DNA from: Membranipora membranacea
Lineage: Eukaryota > Bryozoa > Gymnolaemata > Cheilostomatida > Membraniporidae
DNA length: 64,000 bases
NCBI GenBank assembly: GCA_914767715.1
Contig: OU612066.1
Location: forward strand, 30,046,283-30,110,282
Direction of reading: 5' to 3'
The position numbers and the translations under genes are program-made. A model generated the notes under the pieces. The model was not told the DNA's origin. It worked only from the letters and a program-made list of their open reading frames with translations, and did not search any database. Shown one piece after another: positions 50,701 to 61,600 of this stretch (its first letter is position 1; every line of letters begins with the position of its first letter).

Positions 50701-51708
50701 ATAGATTTACATAGGGCTCAGGTCAATGCACGGACATTTCCTAATTTTGATGACCAGCCGTCTATCAATTGTCACATGTAAATCTATATGACAAAACTCA
50801 TTTCAAAAACCTGGATTACTCTTAGCCTATGAATCCTAGCAAAAAATGACAATAATATGGTGTATAGCTTGAAGCTTGGATATTCCAGCAAAGTTGGAAA
50901 TCAGTCTTTAGGATAAATACAGAATGAATTATGGCCCATCAAAGGTAGGGATGTCTGCAAGAAAAATGCCATTATAACATATAGAGATAATGAGTTTTTG
51001 GCATCCAGCTGTGCACAATTTTCCCCCAGTGAATCAAAAACCGCAGGCACTATAACTATCATTGAACTGTCCCCTCTGTATATCCTTACTCTGTGATATT
51101 ATGCTTAACCATACACAGATTCACTAACAATTTTTTGCACTCACAATTTTGTGTGTCACAGGAACAAATAGCTATGTGTAGTAAAGACTCAAAACTTTGG
51201 GTAGGGATTTTGCTATACAGAGATCAAATGGGAAATATAGTGACAATGATACAGACTTTGACAAGAATCTTTGGAAAAACACTCACCAACTTTCCAACAA
51301 GAGGTGACAAGACAAGCTGTATGAATGATGATAAACCAAGAATCCATCCAGTAATGTCTGAGTTCACCCCATGCTCTTCATCCTAAAAGAGTTTGAAAGA
51401 AGGTGAAGATGACATTCACTCATTGAAATCTACATAAATTTTAATACCAGAACAAAAATAATAATATACTATCCATAGGATGTTCACAAAATAACTGATT
51501 ATATAATTTCAAAAAGAATACAAGTTGTATTCATATTCACCTTTTTTGGCAAGAAAGGTGCTGGAAGAGAAAAACTTGTGGCAGCAAAAAACATCGAGGT
51601 GAGAATTGTTATGAGGATTATCTTCTGCTGCCTGGTGTATGATGCACCAGTAGGGGTTGCTTCAGTGCTTGTTGATACTTGTTCATCTTCTGTCGATGTT
51701 GATGCCAT
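44703..51708 (-). CDS. SLC18B1-like MFS transporter, copy 3 (intact, 11 exons)
   Basis: Exons, 5' to 3' on the minus strand: 51541-51708, 51287-51382, 49703-49945, 48083-48151, 47686-47773, 47285-47436, 47060-47158, 46348-46448, 45892-45990, 45467-45559, 44703-44916. All GT-AG, same phases as gene 1, open throughout, 473 aa. Start ATG at 51708 encodes MASTSTEDEQ. An in-frame ATG eight codons earlier (51732) is not conserved in copy 2 (ACG there), so the inner start is preferred. About 12 membrane segments are present, with GLFFVGGATVLFGVLEY and CIDPILEPELRRK conserved. Exon 11 is two codons shorter than in copy 2. Introns 2 and 3 each carry a fold-back element absent from copy 2. Predicted vesicular polyamine-type transport, by family only. 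Confidence 0.86.
48171..49493. mobile_element. MULE-like fold-back element (1323 bp) in intron 3 of copy 3
   Basis: Flanked by a 9-bp duplication AAAAATTTT (48162-48170 and 49494-49502). Arms of about 380 bp (48171-48552 and 49113-49493) are inverted repeats: the left starts GGGAAGTGGTCATTTC, the right ends GAAATGACCACCTGC. The 9-bp duplication plus very long terminal inverted repeats point to the Mutator-like superfamily. No transposase. Unit 1 has the empty site near 32681. The arms are G+C-richer than the surroundings, and the loop contains a G-run at 48898-48920 that could form a quadruplex. Confidence 0.8.
50394..51095. mobile_element. Near-complete palindrome (702 bp) in intron 2 of copy 3
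   Basis: Flanked by ATATTAT on both sides (50387-50393 and 51096-51102). Starts CACAGAGTAAGGATAAGCAG and ends with the inverse; arms pair over almost the whole length around a centre at about 50740. Unit 1 lacks it (ACTACTAGATTATGCTC near 34707). No coding content. Confidence 0.8.
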
Positions 51709-52397
51709 ATTCCTGGTTTGACTGTCTCGCATATGTCAATTTCAACTACCACTATCTACTCATTTAGAGTATCTAACAATCAAATTCAAAAATTTATACG
51801 AAGATTATCAATTATTTATCTGTTGTCACATTCCTTAAAGAATATCTGATTGGTTTGATTGTGAGGCTTTCTTACAAAGGGAGATGAGACAACTCCAAAA
51901 CGAGATAGACATTGTGAGCAAAATTTATCTGTTTCTCCTCCTGGTCTACAACTCCTTGGTTACAGCCCGTTATTCATTGGATATATAGTGCCACTGAGGG
52001 TTTGGGAACCTGACCGCCATTATATTCACTTCCTTTGAACCTCAGATCATTGTCAACACTGTCAAACATTGATCATATTATCAAATCAATGCGATCGCTT
52101 ATTCAATATCTACTGGTATTCTAGTCTGGGGTAGATATAGGTAGAAATATATTATGCTTGATAGAATCATGAGTGATTACAGATTATTCCCATTTGAATT
52201 AAAATGTGATGTAACAACACAACACAACGACAACCACAGGCAAGCTATATTTCTTTCTGACCCAAGAAAGAAAGCGTGATTGTGGGTGCTGATAACGATG
52301 TCGCATAATAGCTTGAAATGCTCTCCCCTGCCCTCATGTCCCTACATTTCAATTCAGTCACTACGTCTTGGTATCTGACAGCACTTGTACCACATTT

Positions 52398-52900
52398 TTA
52401 GCCAAATGCACTTTTAAATGATTCCCAATTGCTCCAGTGGCTTTCCCTTTCCAATTCCCTAAAATCCTCCGCGGCCTTGTCTTCAAGGTACATGTACATT
52501 ACTGAAAGGAGTCGCGGTTCATCCATCCCATACCCCCGGCATGTTCTCTCAAAATTATTCACCCACTGCTCCCAAGATTGGTTGGGATGATCTCCAAATT
52601 GTTCAATGTTTTGTAATCCCATCATGACCACCCCTGAGGACATGCTGTTAGAAAGCAAAGTTGGACCGTCAAAAGACAGGCGTGGCGGGTTTCTACTGTT
52701 ATCAATTATTTGTCCGTTAATTGATTTCTTTTTTAAGTATATAGGGGAAAATTCTTCAGACTCACCGGCAGCCCGGACAGTGTCTGCAACAATGGTAGTC
52801 TTCTCTAACTCTGATACAATCCCTGCTGACGCTGGGTTTGGGAATGGTGTGTCTGTTCTTGGCGTAGACGTGAATGTGGGTGGCTGAGCCCGAAAATTTT
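52398..52900 (-). pseudogene. Gag-like fragment, N-terminal half (LTR retrotransposon)
   Basis: The minus-strand frame has a Pro/Thr/Ser-rich lead (about 52760-52890), then NPPRLSFDGPTLLSN and a helical gag core with SWEQWVNNFERTC, YLEDKAAEDFRELER and WESFKSAFG before a stop at 52398-52400. The W-x-x-F core with K-A-A-x-D-F is typical of Ty3/gypsy-type retrotransposon capsid. The frame ends where the capsid would be expected to continue. Confidence 0.6.
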
Positions 52901-53276
52901 GTGCCCTGGGAAGTGGATGCCTCTATGTTGTCCATACACCTATTAACAAATAAATTCTCAGAGTTTTGTTTTGTTGGCGTGGTAACATCAATTTATTTTC
53001 TTTTAGCGTCAAAAATTCATAACATGTCAATGTACCTTGAAAATAGATTGTTTTAATTGAAAAAACAACCCAAAAAACAATCATGTATCCTTCCAACATA
53101 ATGGCCAGAAAAAAAAAAAGATTATAAAGATGTGGTCAGGCAACAGGAATTATTTGCCCCTTGAAATTACTCAGCATTCTGTAATTTTGGTTTTTATAAA
53201 AGAAAATGTTAAAATGTCGTTTCAGAGTCAAAAATGCCACTAACTTAGCCAAGAATGAACAATGCACCAGTGCCTC

Positions 53277-53747
53277 TTACTGCGGGCTAGTGGGCGGTCG
53301 ACTCCCTTGGGAACCAATGGCAGTATCTATTGGGTCCACCTGGACCCTTATTGCCGTGGCCCCCCGAGCCGCGCCCATTCCATACCCGCTATAATTGAAA
53401 CACGTGGTGCGGTTGTTAATCCTCGGCCTGGTTCTCCTATAACTTTGCCTACGATTATTGTCTTCCATTTCTAATGCGCTTTGTAGCGCATTATCTAGTG
53501 TGAAAAAATTCCCCTCTTGCCGGAGGCAGGGTTTCATTCCCTCTTTAAAAGTCGCTAAGGCTAATGTCTTTTGTAAGCATTGGTCGTTTGGGAACGCTTG
53601 GTAGACTAACTGCATGACCTGCATGAAGAAACTACTGGCGTTCTCGGCACTCCCTTGCTTAATTCTTCTAAGGGCCATTAATGATGATTGTTGCTTGAAG
53701 TCGGACATTATTTCTCCTGCAACGGCGAGGAATTTGGTTTGAAGCAA
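53277..53747 (-). pseudogene. Gag-like fragment, C-terminal half with degraded zinc knuckle
   Basis: The frame begins QTKFLAVAGEIMSDF and continues with MALRRIKQGSAENASSFFM, the second half of a retrotransposon capsid. An Arg-rich stretch (NRRQSYRRTRPRINNRTTCF) and a CF-N-Y-x-G-Y-G remnant of a CCHC knuckle follow, lacking the second Cys and the His. It lies upstream of the N-terminal half on the same strand, which is the reverse of gene order. No protease or polymerase was seen nearby. Confidence 0.6.
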
Positions 53748-53759
53748 ATCAATGTTATC

Positions 53760-55590
53760 TATTCATTCAAGCATAAATTTCATGGGCCCGCAACTATTGT
53801 ATGAATTTGGATGGAATGCAAGACGTCAAAACATGGGATGTCAAATAAGGAGGACAGAAGCTATCATTGTTGGCCACATAAGAGATCAAGATCAAAGATC
53901 AAGTTATTTTTCCAGACATTGATGGCCATGTAGGACATTTTCTTTTAATCCTATTTTCCCAGGCACACAAGCCGACTCCCTAATATTGATTTAACTTTGT
54001 GGGCCAAAATCTTTAAAAATAAGGAAGGTTAGATTCATTTATCAGCTTACAGACTGAAAGGCCTCTCAAATTCATGAACAACACACAAAATGACTCAACA
54101 TTATAATTTTTTCTAGATACAACACTTATTAAATAAATTTCACGAGTGATGACTCCCCTGATGGAACAGATGTTAGAGGTTTCGGAAATCATCGAGCTGA
54201 ATATCAATTTCTGCACTTTTAATATAAAATGGATGACTGCCTCCACATTCATGGGTACCTAATCCATTCCAAAAGAGTAGTCACCAGCACTGGATCCCGG
54301 CCTTAAAACTCCTCATCTAATTTCATCACATCATTTTCTCTCATAATTTTTTCCATAATTTCTTCAAATAATTCTTTCAAATAATTTCTCTTATAATTTC
54401 TTCTAATAATTTCATGGTTTACATTTTCATTTATAGTTCACAGTCTACTAACCTTCCTCCTTCATTTAAAAATAATTTTGAAAAACTGGGTATACTCTCG
54501 AACTGTAAATTCTACTACTAATTGAGCGAGATGGCTTTTATAACTTACTGTATTGGTGAAGATAGTTATAGTATAATAATATAATAACGAGTGTGTTGAC
54601 GATCCAACTAGATATAAACCTGAAATTTTGAAAAATAAACATAGCGTGAGTTACATTGTTGATAAATATTGGTCAGTCAACAGTTCATTTGTGTATGTAA
54701 TGTCGACCATAGCACATGATACACTCATTTGCATAATTATGCTAATTCGTAAAGGATTGGCATTTTTGCTTGGTTTTATTTTTAACCATGCTTGTCCCCT
54801 ATACAGGGATGAATTACTGTCACTGAATACCGGTAACAAATTGTTTACACTTTTTTACTTGTAGATTTTGCTCATATACTGACAGAGATGATACTTTATG
54901 ATGTCTACTTACGAATTCAAAAAAGTACAGAACTAGATAAAGTAAGGCGTCAATTAAACAGAAGCAACAGTCTGAAGGTCGTGCGATCTCTCCTCACTCG
55001 GCGAGCACCAATTGTGGGATTCCGGGTTATGGAGTCACCACATTAACTCTCCGCTACTGAGATCTGTGCTCATGAGCTCGGTATGATGATTCTCACTATG
55101 TGACGCTGACTTATTTACATACAATTCATTTAATTCGATCAAACACTTGACTCAAGAGCATGCCTTTCAATTCTTATCAAGTTCGACATCAAACGCAATT
55201 CAACTTAAACAATGCATGTCTTATTTCAACGAGGTATACTTTCTAGTTAATGATGTCATGCATGCTCGATTAATTCATTTAAATAAATTAGTTGATGGTA
55301 TAGATAATCCAACCAAATGTTATACTGTGCCATTATCAAATAATAAGGCAAGTTCTATTTCCCTATAAATATCACTAACGTACAATAAATGAAAATATTA
55401 TGATAACAACTTGTAAAACTTTCACGTTTATTTAAAAAAAAAACTGACCTGTCTCCAAATGAAGTTGCAAACAAAGAGCCCTTACATTGGCGTACCATGC
55501 TCTTATATAGCATGGTTCCAGGCACCTTAGAAAAACTGCTGACGCACACCAGCAAAAAACAAGAATAAAACACATTTCTCAATTGCCGCA
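53760..55590. other. Non-coding A+T-rich spacer within the composite insertion
   Basis: No motif recognised. About 54330-54412 is low-complexity, with repeated ATAATTTCT-type units. Short open frames are not credible genes. Confidence 0.4.
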
Positions 55591-55596
55591 AAAAGA

Positions 55597-55666
55597 GGGT
55601 TGATCGGCCGCAAGAGTGGGTTGATCGGCCGCAAGAGTGGGTTGATCGGCCACAAGAGTTGGTTGG
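55597..55666. repeat. 22-bp tandem repeat, about 3 units
   Basis: GGGTTGATCGGCCGCAAGAG is repeated about three times head to tail; the last unit is diverged. It stands out by G+C content from its A+T-rich surroundings. Confidence 0.8.
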
Positions 55667-55678
55667 TGTAAGTAAGAC

Positions 55679-56586
55679 CAGGGAGTTACAGAGAGGGAGT
55701 GGAAACGAAATGTAGCCTGTGACTTAACAAGGCTGTTTCCAAGGGTTGTACTAATTTGGTCCCTCCATTAAAATACATTTAAGTCCTCAGTCTTTTTATA
55801 TGTCTGTCTCCAGTTGAAAATTATTAAAATATTTGACATGTTTACGCAATGGTATATTAAGACACCCAGAGACAATATATCATGATGTAAATCACCACAA
55901 GTGTAGATGAGACATAGCTAGTAATATAGTAACCACTTTTGCAGGGTATTGAATTATAATTCCAATGCAAATGTTTGATGGGGGATAGAGAGACTGAAAA
56001 TTAATCATTCATTCACCATTTTAAAACCATGTGAGGAACTTAGACCAGATAAAAGTAGTGAAAGTACTTAAATAAGCCCTTTCTAACACCTAAGTGACAA
56101 TGGGAGGCATAACATACCACGTTAGACTGATGAAAACTGCCATTGATTACCAAATTATGAGGCAAATTTATGGACATGTCTGCAGTGAAACTTTCCCTTC
56201 TCATATGAGTAGCAGAAGGCTTTGGAGTCCAAGGTAAAACTAGACTATAGTTTGAAACATGGACTATACCTGAGTGCTATCTATATCTCTCTGCTACTTA
56301 GTTTAGTTTCTTTTCAAGAGGTTCAAACACTTTAGGAAATTGTGGTAGAACCCATCTTGATAAATGGGATTTCACAACTATGCTCTTGCTGATTGGACAG
56401 TTCATCAAAATCATTACAGCAACTCAAGTTGTACTTCTTTTTGGCAGGAAGTCACTCTCTGCAGTCTCTGCTCTGATTGGCTGTGGTCATGAAAAGCCTT
56501 TACTGATAAAGAGAGGACAATTACCAGTGTAGACAAACAACAATTTGAAATGAGAGGCCGTTTCCACTCCTTTTTCAAACTCCTTG
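55679..56586. mobile_element. Second copy of the 882-bp MITE
   Basis: Same ends (CAGGGAGTTACAG...AAACTCCTTG) and same orientation as 33812-34693, with an extra stretch of about 25 bp near 55872. Flanking 8-mers (GTAAGACC and GTTAGATG) match only loosely, so the target duplication is not certain. Confidence 0.75.
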
Positions 56587-58689
56587 GTTAGATGTCATGC
56601 TAATCCTGAATTATCTCTGTTGGCGCCACCTCAACTGCATTGTCATGGTTGTCACGGTTCTGGCGTTAGGGTGGCACCGGTATTAAGAATAGAATTTAGA
56701 TTTGAATATATTTTCATATCCCCGATTCGAGGTGATATGCACCGGCTGGTAACTGCGTGTCCTCAAGTCGAGGTTTGAGTGTACTGATGATGATGCTGGC
56801 AAACATATTGGATGTTGTTATTGTGTCGGATGTTGGTATAGACAATTCTCCTGTTTGCTGCTGTGTATGCGACAACAATATGTGTGCTTGTAGAAGCTAA
56901 AACTGAATCTTTTTTCTATATTGATTAAAACATGTTGTTATCAGCATCCACAATCACGTTTTCTTTCTCTCTCAACTGAGCTCAATAAGTAAAACAAGAC
57001 TAAGATCAACTATACTGAAGGTCATATCTATACAGTGACCCTTCTAAGTTCATTATGCCTATGTCTTTACCTCACACTGGATATTTCTTGCTGGCCATAT
57101 TGAGCCAAACCAATTGCCTAAAAACAAACCTAGAAATGGCACTATATAAATGCAGTCTAAGTGAGGCTCTTAGTTGTTAATGAGTTGATACAGATGGCAT
57201 GTAGTTAATGAATATGAAATAGCGCAATCAATGAATGGACAGAGGGTGTGTATCTAAAGACCTTTATTGCAAGGCCCTCTAATTTAGGTGACAGGGTAGA
57301 GCACAAGAACAATTATAAGAGAGGCCCTTAAATTGGGCCCTACCGACAAAGTCAGCTTCATCATGCAGCATATGAGGACAGAATGTCACGACAAGAACCA
57401 TGACCTGATAGTTAAAAAATATATATGTTATACTATACATGCATAAATTTTGAACGTGATTCTCTATCACAGTATTATCCTTTGGTCGGATATCGGTAAA
57501 ATTGACGGCAAAGAAAAACTTGGCTTTGATCTTTCGCTTCAATTGCTGGAATTATCTTTGTTGTTATCCTGTAAGACTTTTCCTCGCAAGTTAAATTCAA
57601 GTTACTGCAGGGGAGAATATTGAGAAATTTTCTACATATTATAATAATTTATTTTTTCTCATGTCAATTATTGCTGTATAATCAATCAATGGGCTGCAGC
57701 TTCATCATTTTATTCAGGTATTTATTTGCACAACACATACAAACATTCCAGTAATAGGTCATCATTTATGAATAAAAATAATTCTGAGTAAAGTATTTTG
57801 GCAAAGAGTAGGATGCCGACATTTTGGTGAATACCGATTCACCCCAGCTGTGACAAATTAAATCTTAGTGATTGTTAGTCACTGGCTTCAAGATTGGCCT
57901 CCAAACACAACTGTTGATCTCTAGATCGTGGGGATGATCAGCCTTCAAAATAGGTAAAGCGTTGGTCTCAAAATCGTTCAATAAGGGTCTTTCACTCCAC
58001 ATGGTGTCCCAATGACACTCTTTCCACTCTATCTACAACTATACAAAACAAGATGTGAGTAGAGTTATGTAGGGTGGTAAACGGGGAGGCTAGAGGGTTT
58101 TTCAATATTCTGAGCTCCACTGTCACTTTGTCAGAGGTAAAGCAATGAAAGGAAGGTAATGACCTTTGCACCTCAATATGTATGTAGTTGGTTAGCCCAT
58201 CAGGACCACATACCAGACTTCAAAGTAAGTTTTTAGAGATTAGTCTACATGGACTGTGCGCCATTACAGAGATGCATATCAGGAGGGGGGCTTTGAATCA
58301 AGGAGGGCAAACTCCAAAATATACAACAATTTAAATCTAAAAAATCCATTTTGCAAAATCTTAGTTTTTATCTAACCCCATATCACAGGCCATGGGCAAC
58401 TGGTCCAAGTTGATAGAATGGCATATATTCATCGGACCTACATTCAAGAAATTATTAAACCTATCATGTGAAATGATTAGTTTTGATAATTTCTCTTTTT
58501 CACTAAACATTTACCATTTGCCAGAAAGATTTATACTATTGGAAAAGAAAAAAATTGGGAATTAATAAACTAGCTGCTCTCCCTATTGCAATATCTATGT
58601 ACCAAACGGAATATTTATCCATACAATTGTTCAGCAGCTAATATAAATTTTCAACTGACTTATGAGTTTGTTAGATCGGATCCAAGGTG

Positions 58690-61600
58690 CTAAGAATTGT
58701 TTATCAATGGGATAAGCTCATCTCCCTTCACTCCACCATTTCCTTTTGAGGTCAATCCAAGTTTGTTTGCACTGCAGCATTTGTAAAGTTCATGAAGTTT
58801 CGATGCAACAATAATTATTATAACTGCAACAGAACTCAAAGCATATACTGTCATGGTCCATCCAAAGTTAGTTCTCTTCACAACTGCTCCAGATATAACA
58901 GGTCCAGCCCAGTCTCTATAAAAATAGTCAACAAAATGAACCACAAATGATTAAATGTAACATAACAGGAGTGACAGTGGCCAGGTCAAAGAAGGAACTG
59001 CTTGGCCAGAAGATTGCGGTTTCTAAAATATCCATAATTGAAGTGAATCATTATGGCTTGAGTTCAATCGTTCAATCGTCAGTCATGGAAGGAGTGGTTA
59101 GCGATGTGTTTCCAATGATTGCACTTGTCTTCTGTTCTTTGATAATATGCGACAATTGGACTGACAAATGAATTGACTGGAATCAGAATAGAGCTTTGTT
59201 TGATCTTGACCAGTCAAAGATTTTATCCATCGGACATACCCAAGGGCATAAGCACTAGACCAGAAGGAGGACAGCATAGCGTTTGTAGATGTGACTTGTG
59301 ATTCTGTGTCTTCCTTTCTCCCATCACTGTAATCATCACATATATGTCATCAAGAATATACGGACAACGCCAAGTATGGTGTTCATTCCGTGAGATAGTC
59401 GATAAGGTGTTGTATGGAACAAACAGTTGGACTGTCTAGTCAAATTGATTGAATGATAATTTGAATAAATGATCATAAAAAAGACTAAATTAGAAGGCGT
59501 TTATCACTTTGAGGTCAGATGGTTTTACTCTTTGGAATAGTTAAGCATTTTTGTAAAACTCCTTTTAGAAGGCATTGTGAGATATTTGACTAACTGCATT
59601 TTTCTGCTTTAAGGGATAACAGATGAAACAAATGTTAGGAAGCAATGATTTGCAACGTTCATTGTGTCTCAAACAGAGGCAAATGGTATTTTAGGATGCT
59701 TACACAGACCAAATTACCTTGAAGAGCTGTTGTAGAGAAGTGCAAGGGAGGGGACTATTGTTAATCCAAGACCAATACCTAACACACCAACACAAGTCAG
59801 CAATAACCATAAAGGTCTGTAATATAAACATCATAATCACTGTCCTGTTTCTGAGAGAAGGGGTATACACCTGAGGGTGGTGGGGGCTGGGACAATCAAC
59901 ATTGAAAGCTCTCCTAATGAGACGAAAAAACGACAAATCCTGGGGCAATAATGGCTTGGCAATGAATAGCAAGTGCGCTAACAAATTGCGCTAACTCACC
60001 ATCCCAAATACGAATGTTATCTTCTACTCAGAGTTTTTTTCTCCTGTCCCAAAGCACAGAACACTCCACCATTGCCACTGTCCTGTTCCTGAGATGTCTA
60101 AGCAAATCATTGCAGCAGTATATATGCAGTTTGATGCAATGGTGGTAACGCTCCCCAATCTTGGACCCTTGATAATCAAACTATTTCACGGATCTGATCA
60201 ATAGAGTTCCAACATCCTCTCTGCCACCATCACAAATTGATTGACTTTGATGTGCTGTCACACTCTCAGTTGTGTGCTTTAAATTTGAAAATGTCTAACC
60301 ATCAACTGTTGTCAACAAAATTATGAAATGTCAATATAAACTTACCTGTGCAGCCAGGGTGTAAGTGGTGATGGTCCCATCAAAATGAAATTCAGAGCCA
60401 TTAGAATATACCCAGACATCATGACAGAGACGCTGTCCAGGCATTTCTGTAGTGAATAAGATATTTGTATGTATACTGCATTATGATATTTATCTAAAAG
60501 CTTCTGTGGATTATGCAAAACTGAAATGGGATGCGAAAAAATTATCATTATTATACAAACTGATCTGTACAGGTAATTTCTGTGATGATGAAAATAAGAT
60601 CACAGAAAATATACCTGAATTTAATCAGAGCAGGCCGAGAAATCTGGTCACATATTTCACACAAACTCTGCACAGTAGTGTGCATACACAGATGGAGGAA
60701 GGGAAACCGATTGTTTCCATTCTGACCGAGTTGTTGCTTTGGGTCGATATTATTCGCTCTTGCAGCTATGAAACAGTGTTCATCTGGGTGGAGAGTTTTC
60801 TCCACCTATTAATTGCTGTGTTTTAACGTTGGGTAAATGAGTATTTTAGTTATTTTTAGATTTGTAATTAGCTTATTCATACTTACTAGATTGTCAAGGC
60901 ACTTGCCAACTGCAGGAGCACTAACAACATAGGTTGCTGATAGAAGAAGAAATGATAGTGCACTTAATTCCTGACTCAATTGATACTACAAAAAAGAACA
61001 TAATTTCATCGATGAAGTGAAAGAGCCTGTTGTGGTTCTGATAGCAAGGAAATCTCATATTTGATAAAGCTCTCATGGAAATGACTAACCTTCCTTCGGA
61101 GTTCTGGTTCCAAAACAGGGTCAATACAAGACCACATGGCAGCACTGAATGCTACCAGTATCAGACCGTATATCACTTTGACATCTGAGAGTAATTTGCG
61201 TACAGATACAGGTTTGTAGTTATCACTTCCTTCTGAACCAACTAGAAATAAAATGACAAAGGAAGATTATAATACTATAGTTACATACGCATAAATGGGT
61301 TTAACTGAAGAAGGGCAGGCTATATTAATCTTATCTTTATTCTATTGCTTTTGCTTCTATGCATTTGTAATACTTGAAGTTTTCCCAGGTAAAGGTAAAA
61401 GCATTTCAATGGTAATCACATTCCAACTTTCTTGAATGGGAATGTGGATGCTAATGAAATGCCAATTCCAGCAAATTTTTACCATTTTTTATTCCTTCAA
61501 GACAATTGACTTCCTGGTTCGTATTGATGATACATAGATACATTTGTTTTTCTTTGTTAAATCTAGCATGCCACTAAACAACTGATAAAGACAGGTCAAA

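Larger units (their letters stand above)
52303..56874. mobile_element. Composite 4.6-kb insertion with gag-like fragments, unit 2 only
   Basis: Bounded by comparison with the unit 1 hairpin: GTGGGTGCTGATAAC ends at 52302 and CATGTGTGCTTGTAG-equivalent sequence resumes at about 56875. The outer ends read TGTCGCATA (52305) and TATGCGACA (about 56871), an inverted pair with TG...CA ends as in LTR elements. I could not find the full LTR on both sides. Contents: two gag-like fragments, A+T-rich spacer, 22-bp tandem repeats and a second copy of the 882-bp MITE. Confidence 0.55.
38952..59138. repeat. Segmental duplication, unit 2
   Basis: Collinear with 25088-38951 but longer because of insertions at about 41602-44222, 48171-49493, 50394-51095 and 52303-56874. 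The junction at 38949-38952 joins intron-10-like sequence (CTTCTGTTCT) to the TCATCCAAAGTG start of the unit. The right end continues into intact intron 10 of the fourth copy after about 59138. Confidence 0.85.

Noticed and set aside
51709-51732. Upstream ATG as the start of copy 3
   Set aside because: The equivalent codon in copy 2 is ACG, while the inner ATG is shared and aligns with the gene 1 start.
54330-54412. Possible CRISPR-like or satellite array
   Set aside because: It is A+T-rich low-complexity sequence with irregular ATAATTTCT-type units, with no defined repeat and spacer structure.
52305-56871. Complete LTR retrotransposon
   Set aside because: The outer ends form a TG...CA inverted pair, but no matching long terminal repeats, protease or polymerase could be found, and the gag halves are out of order.
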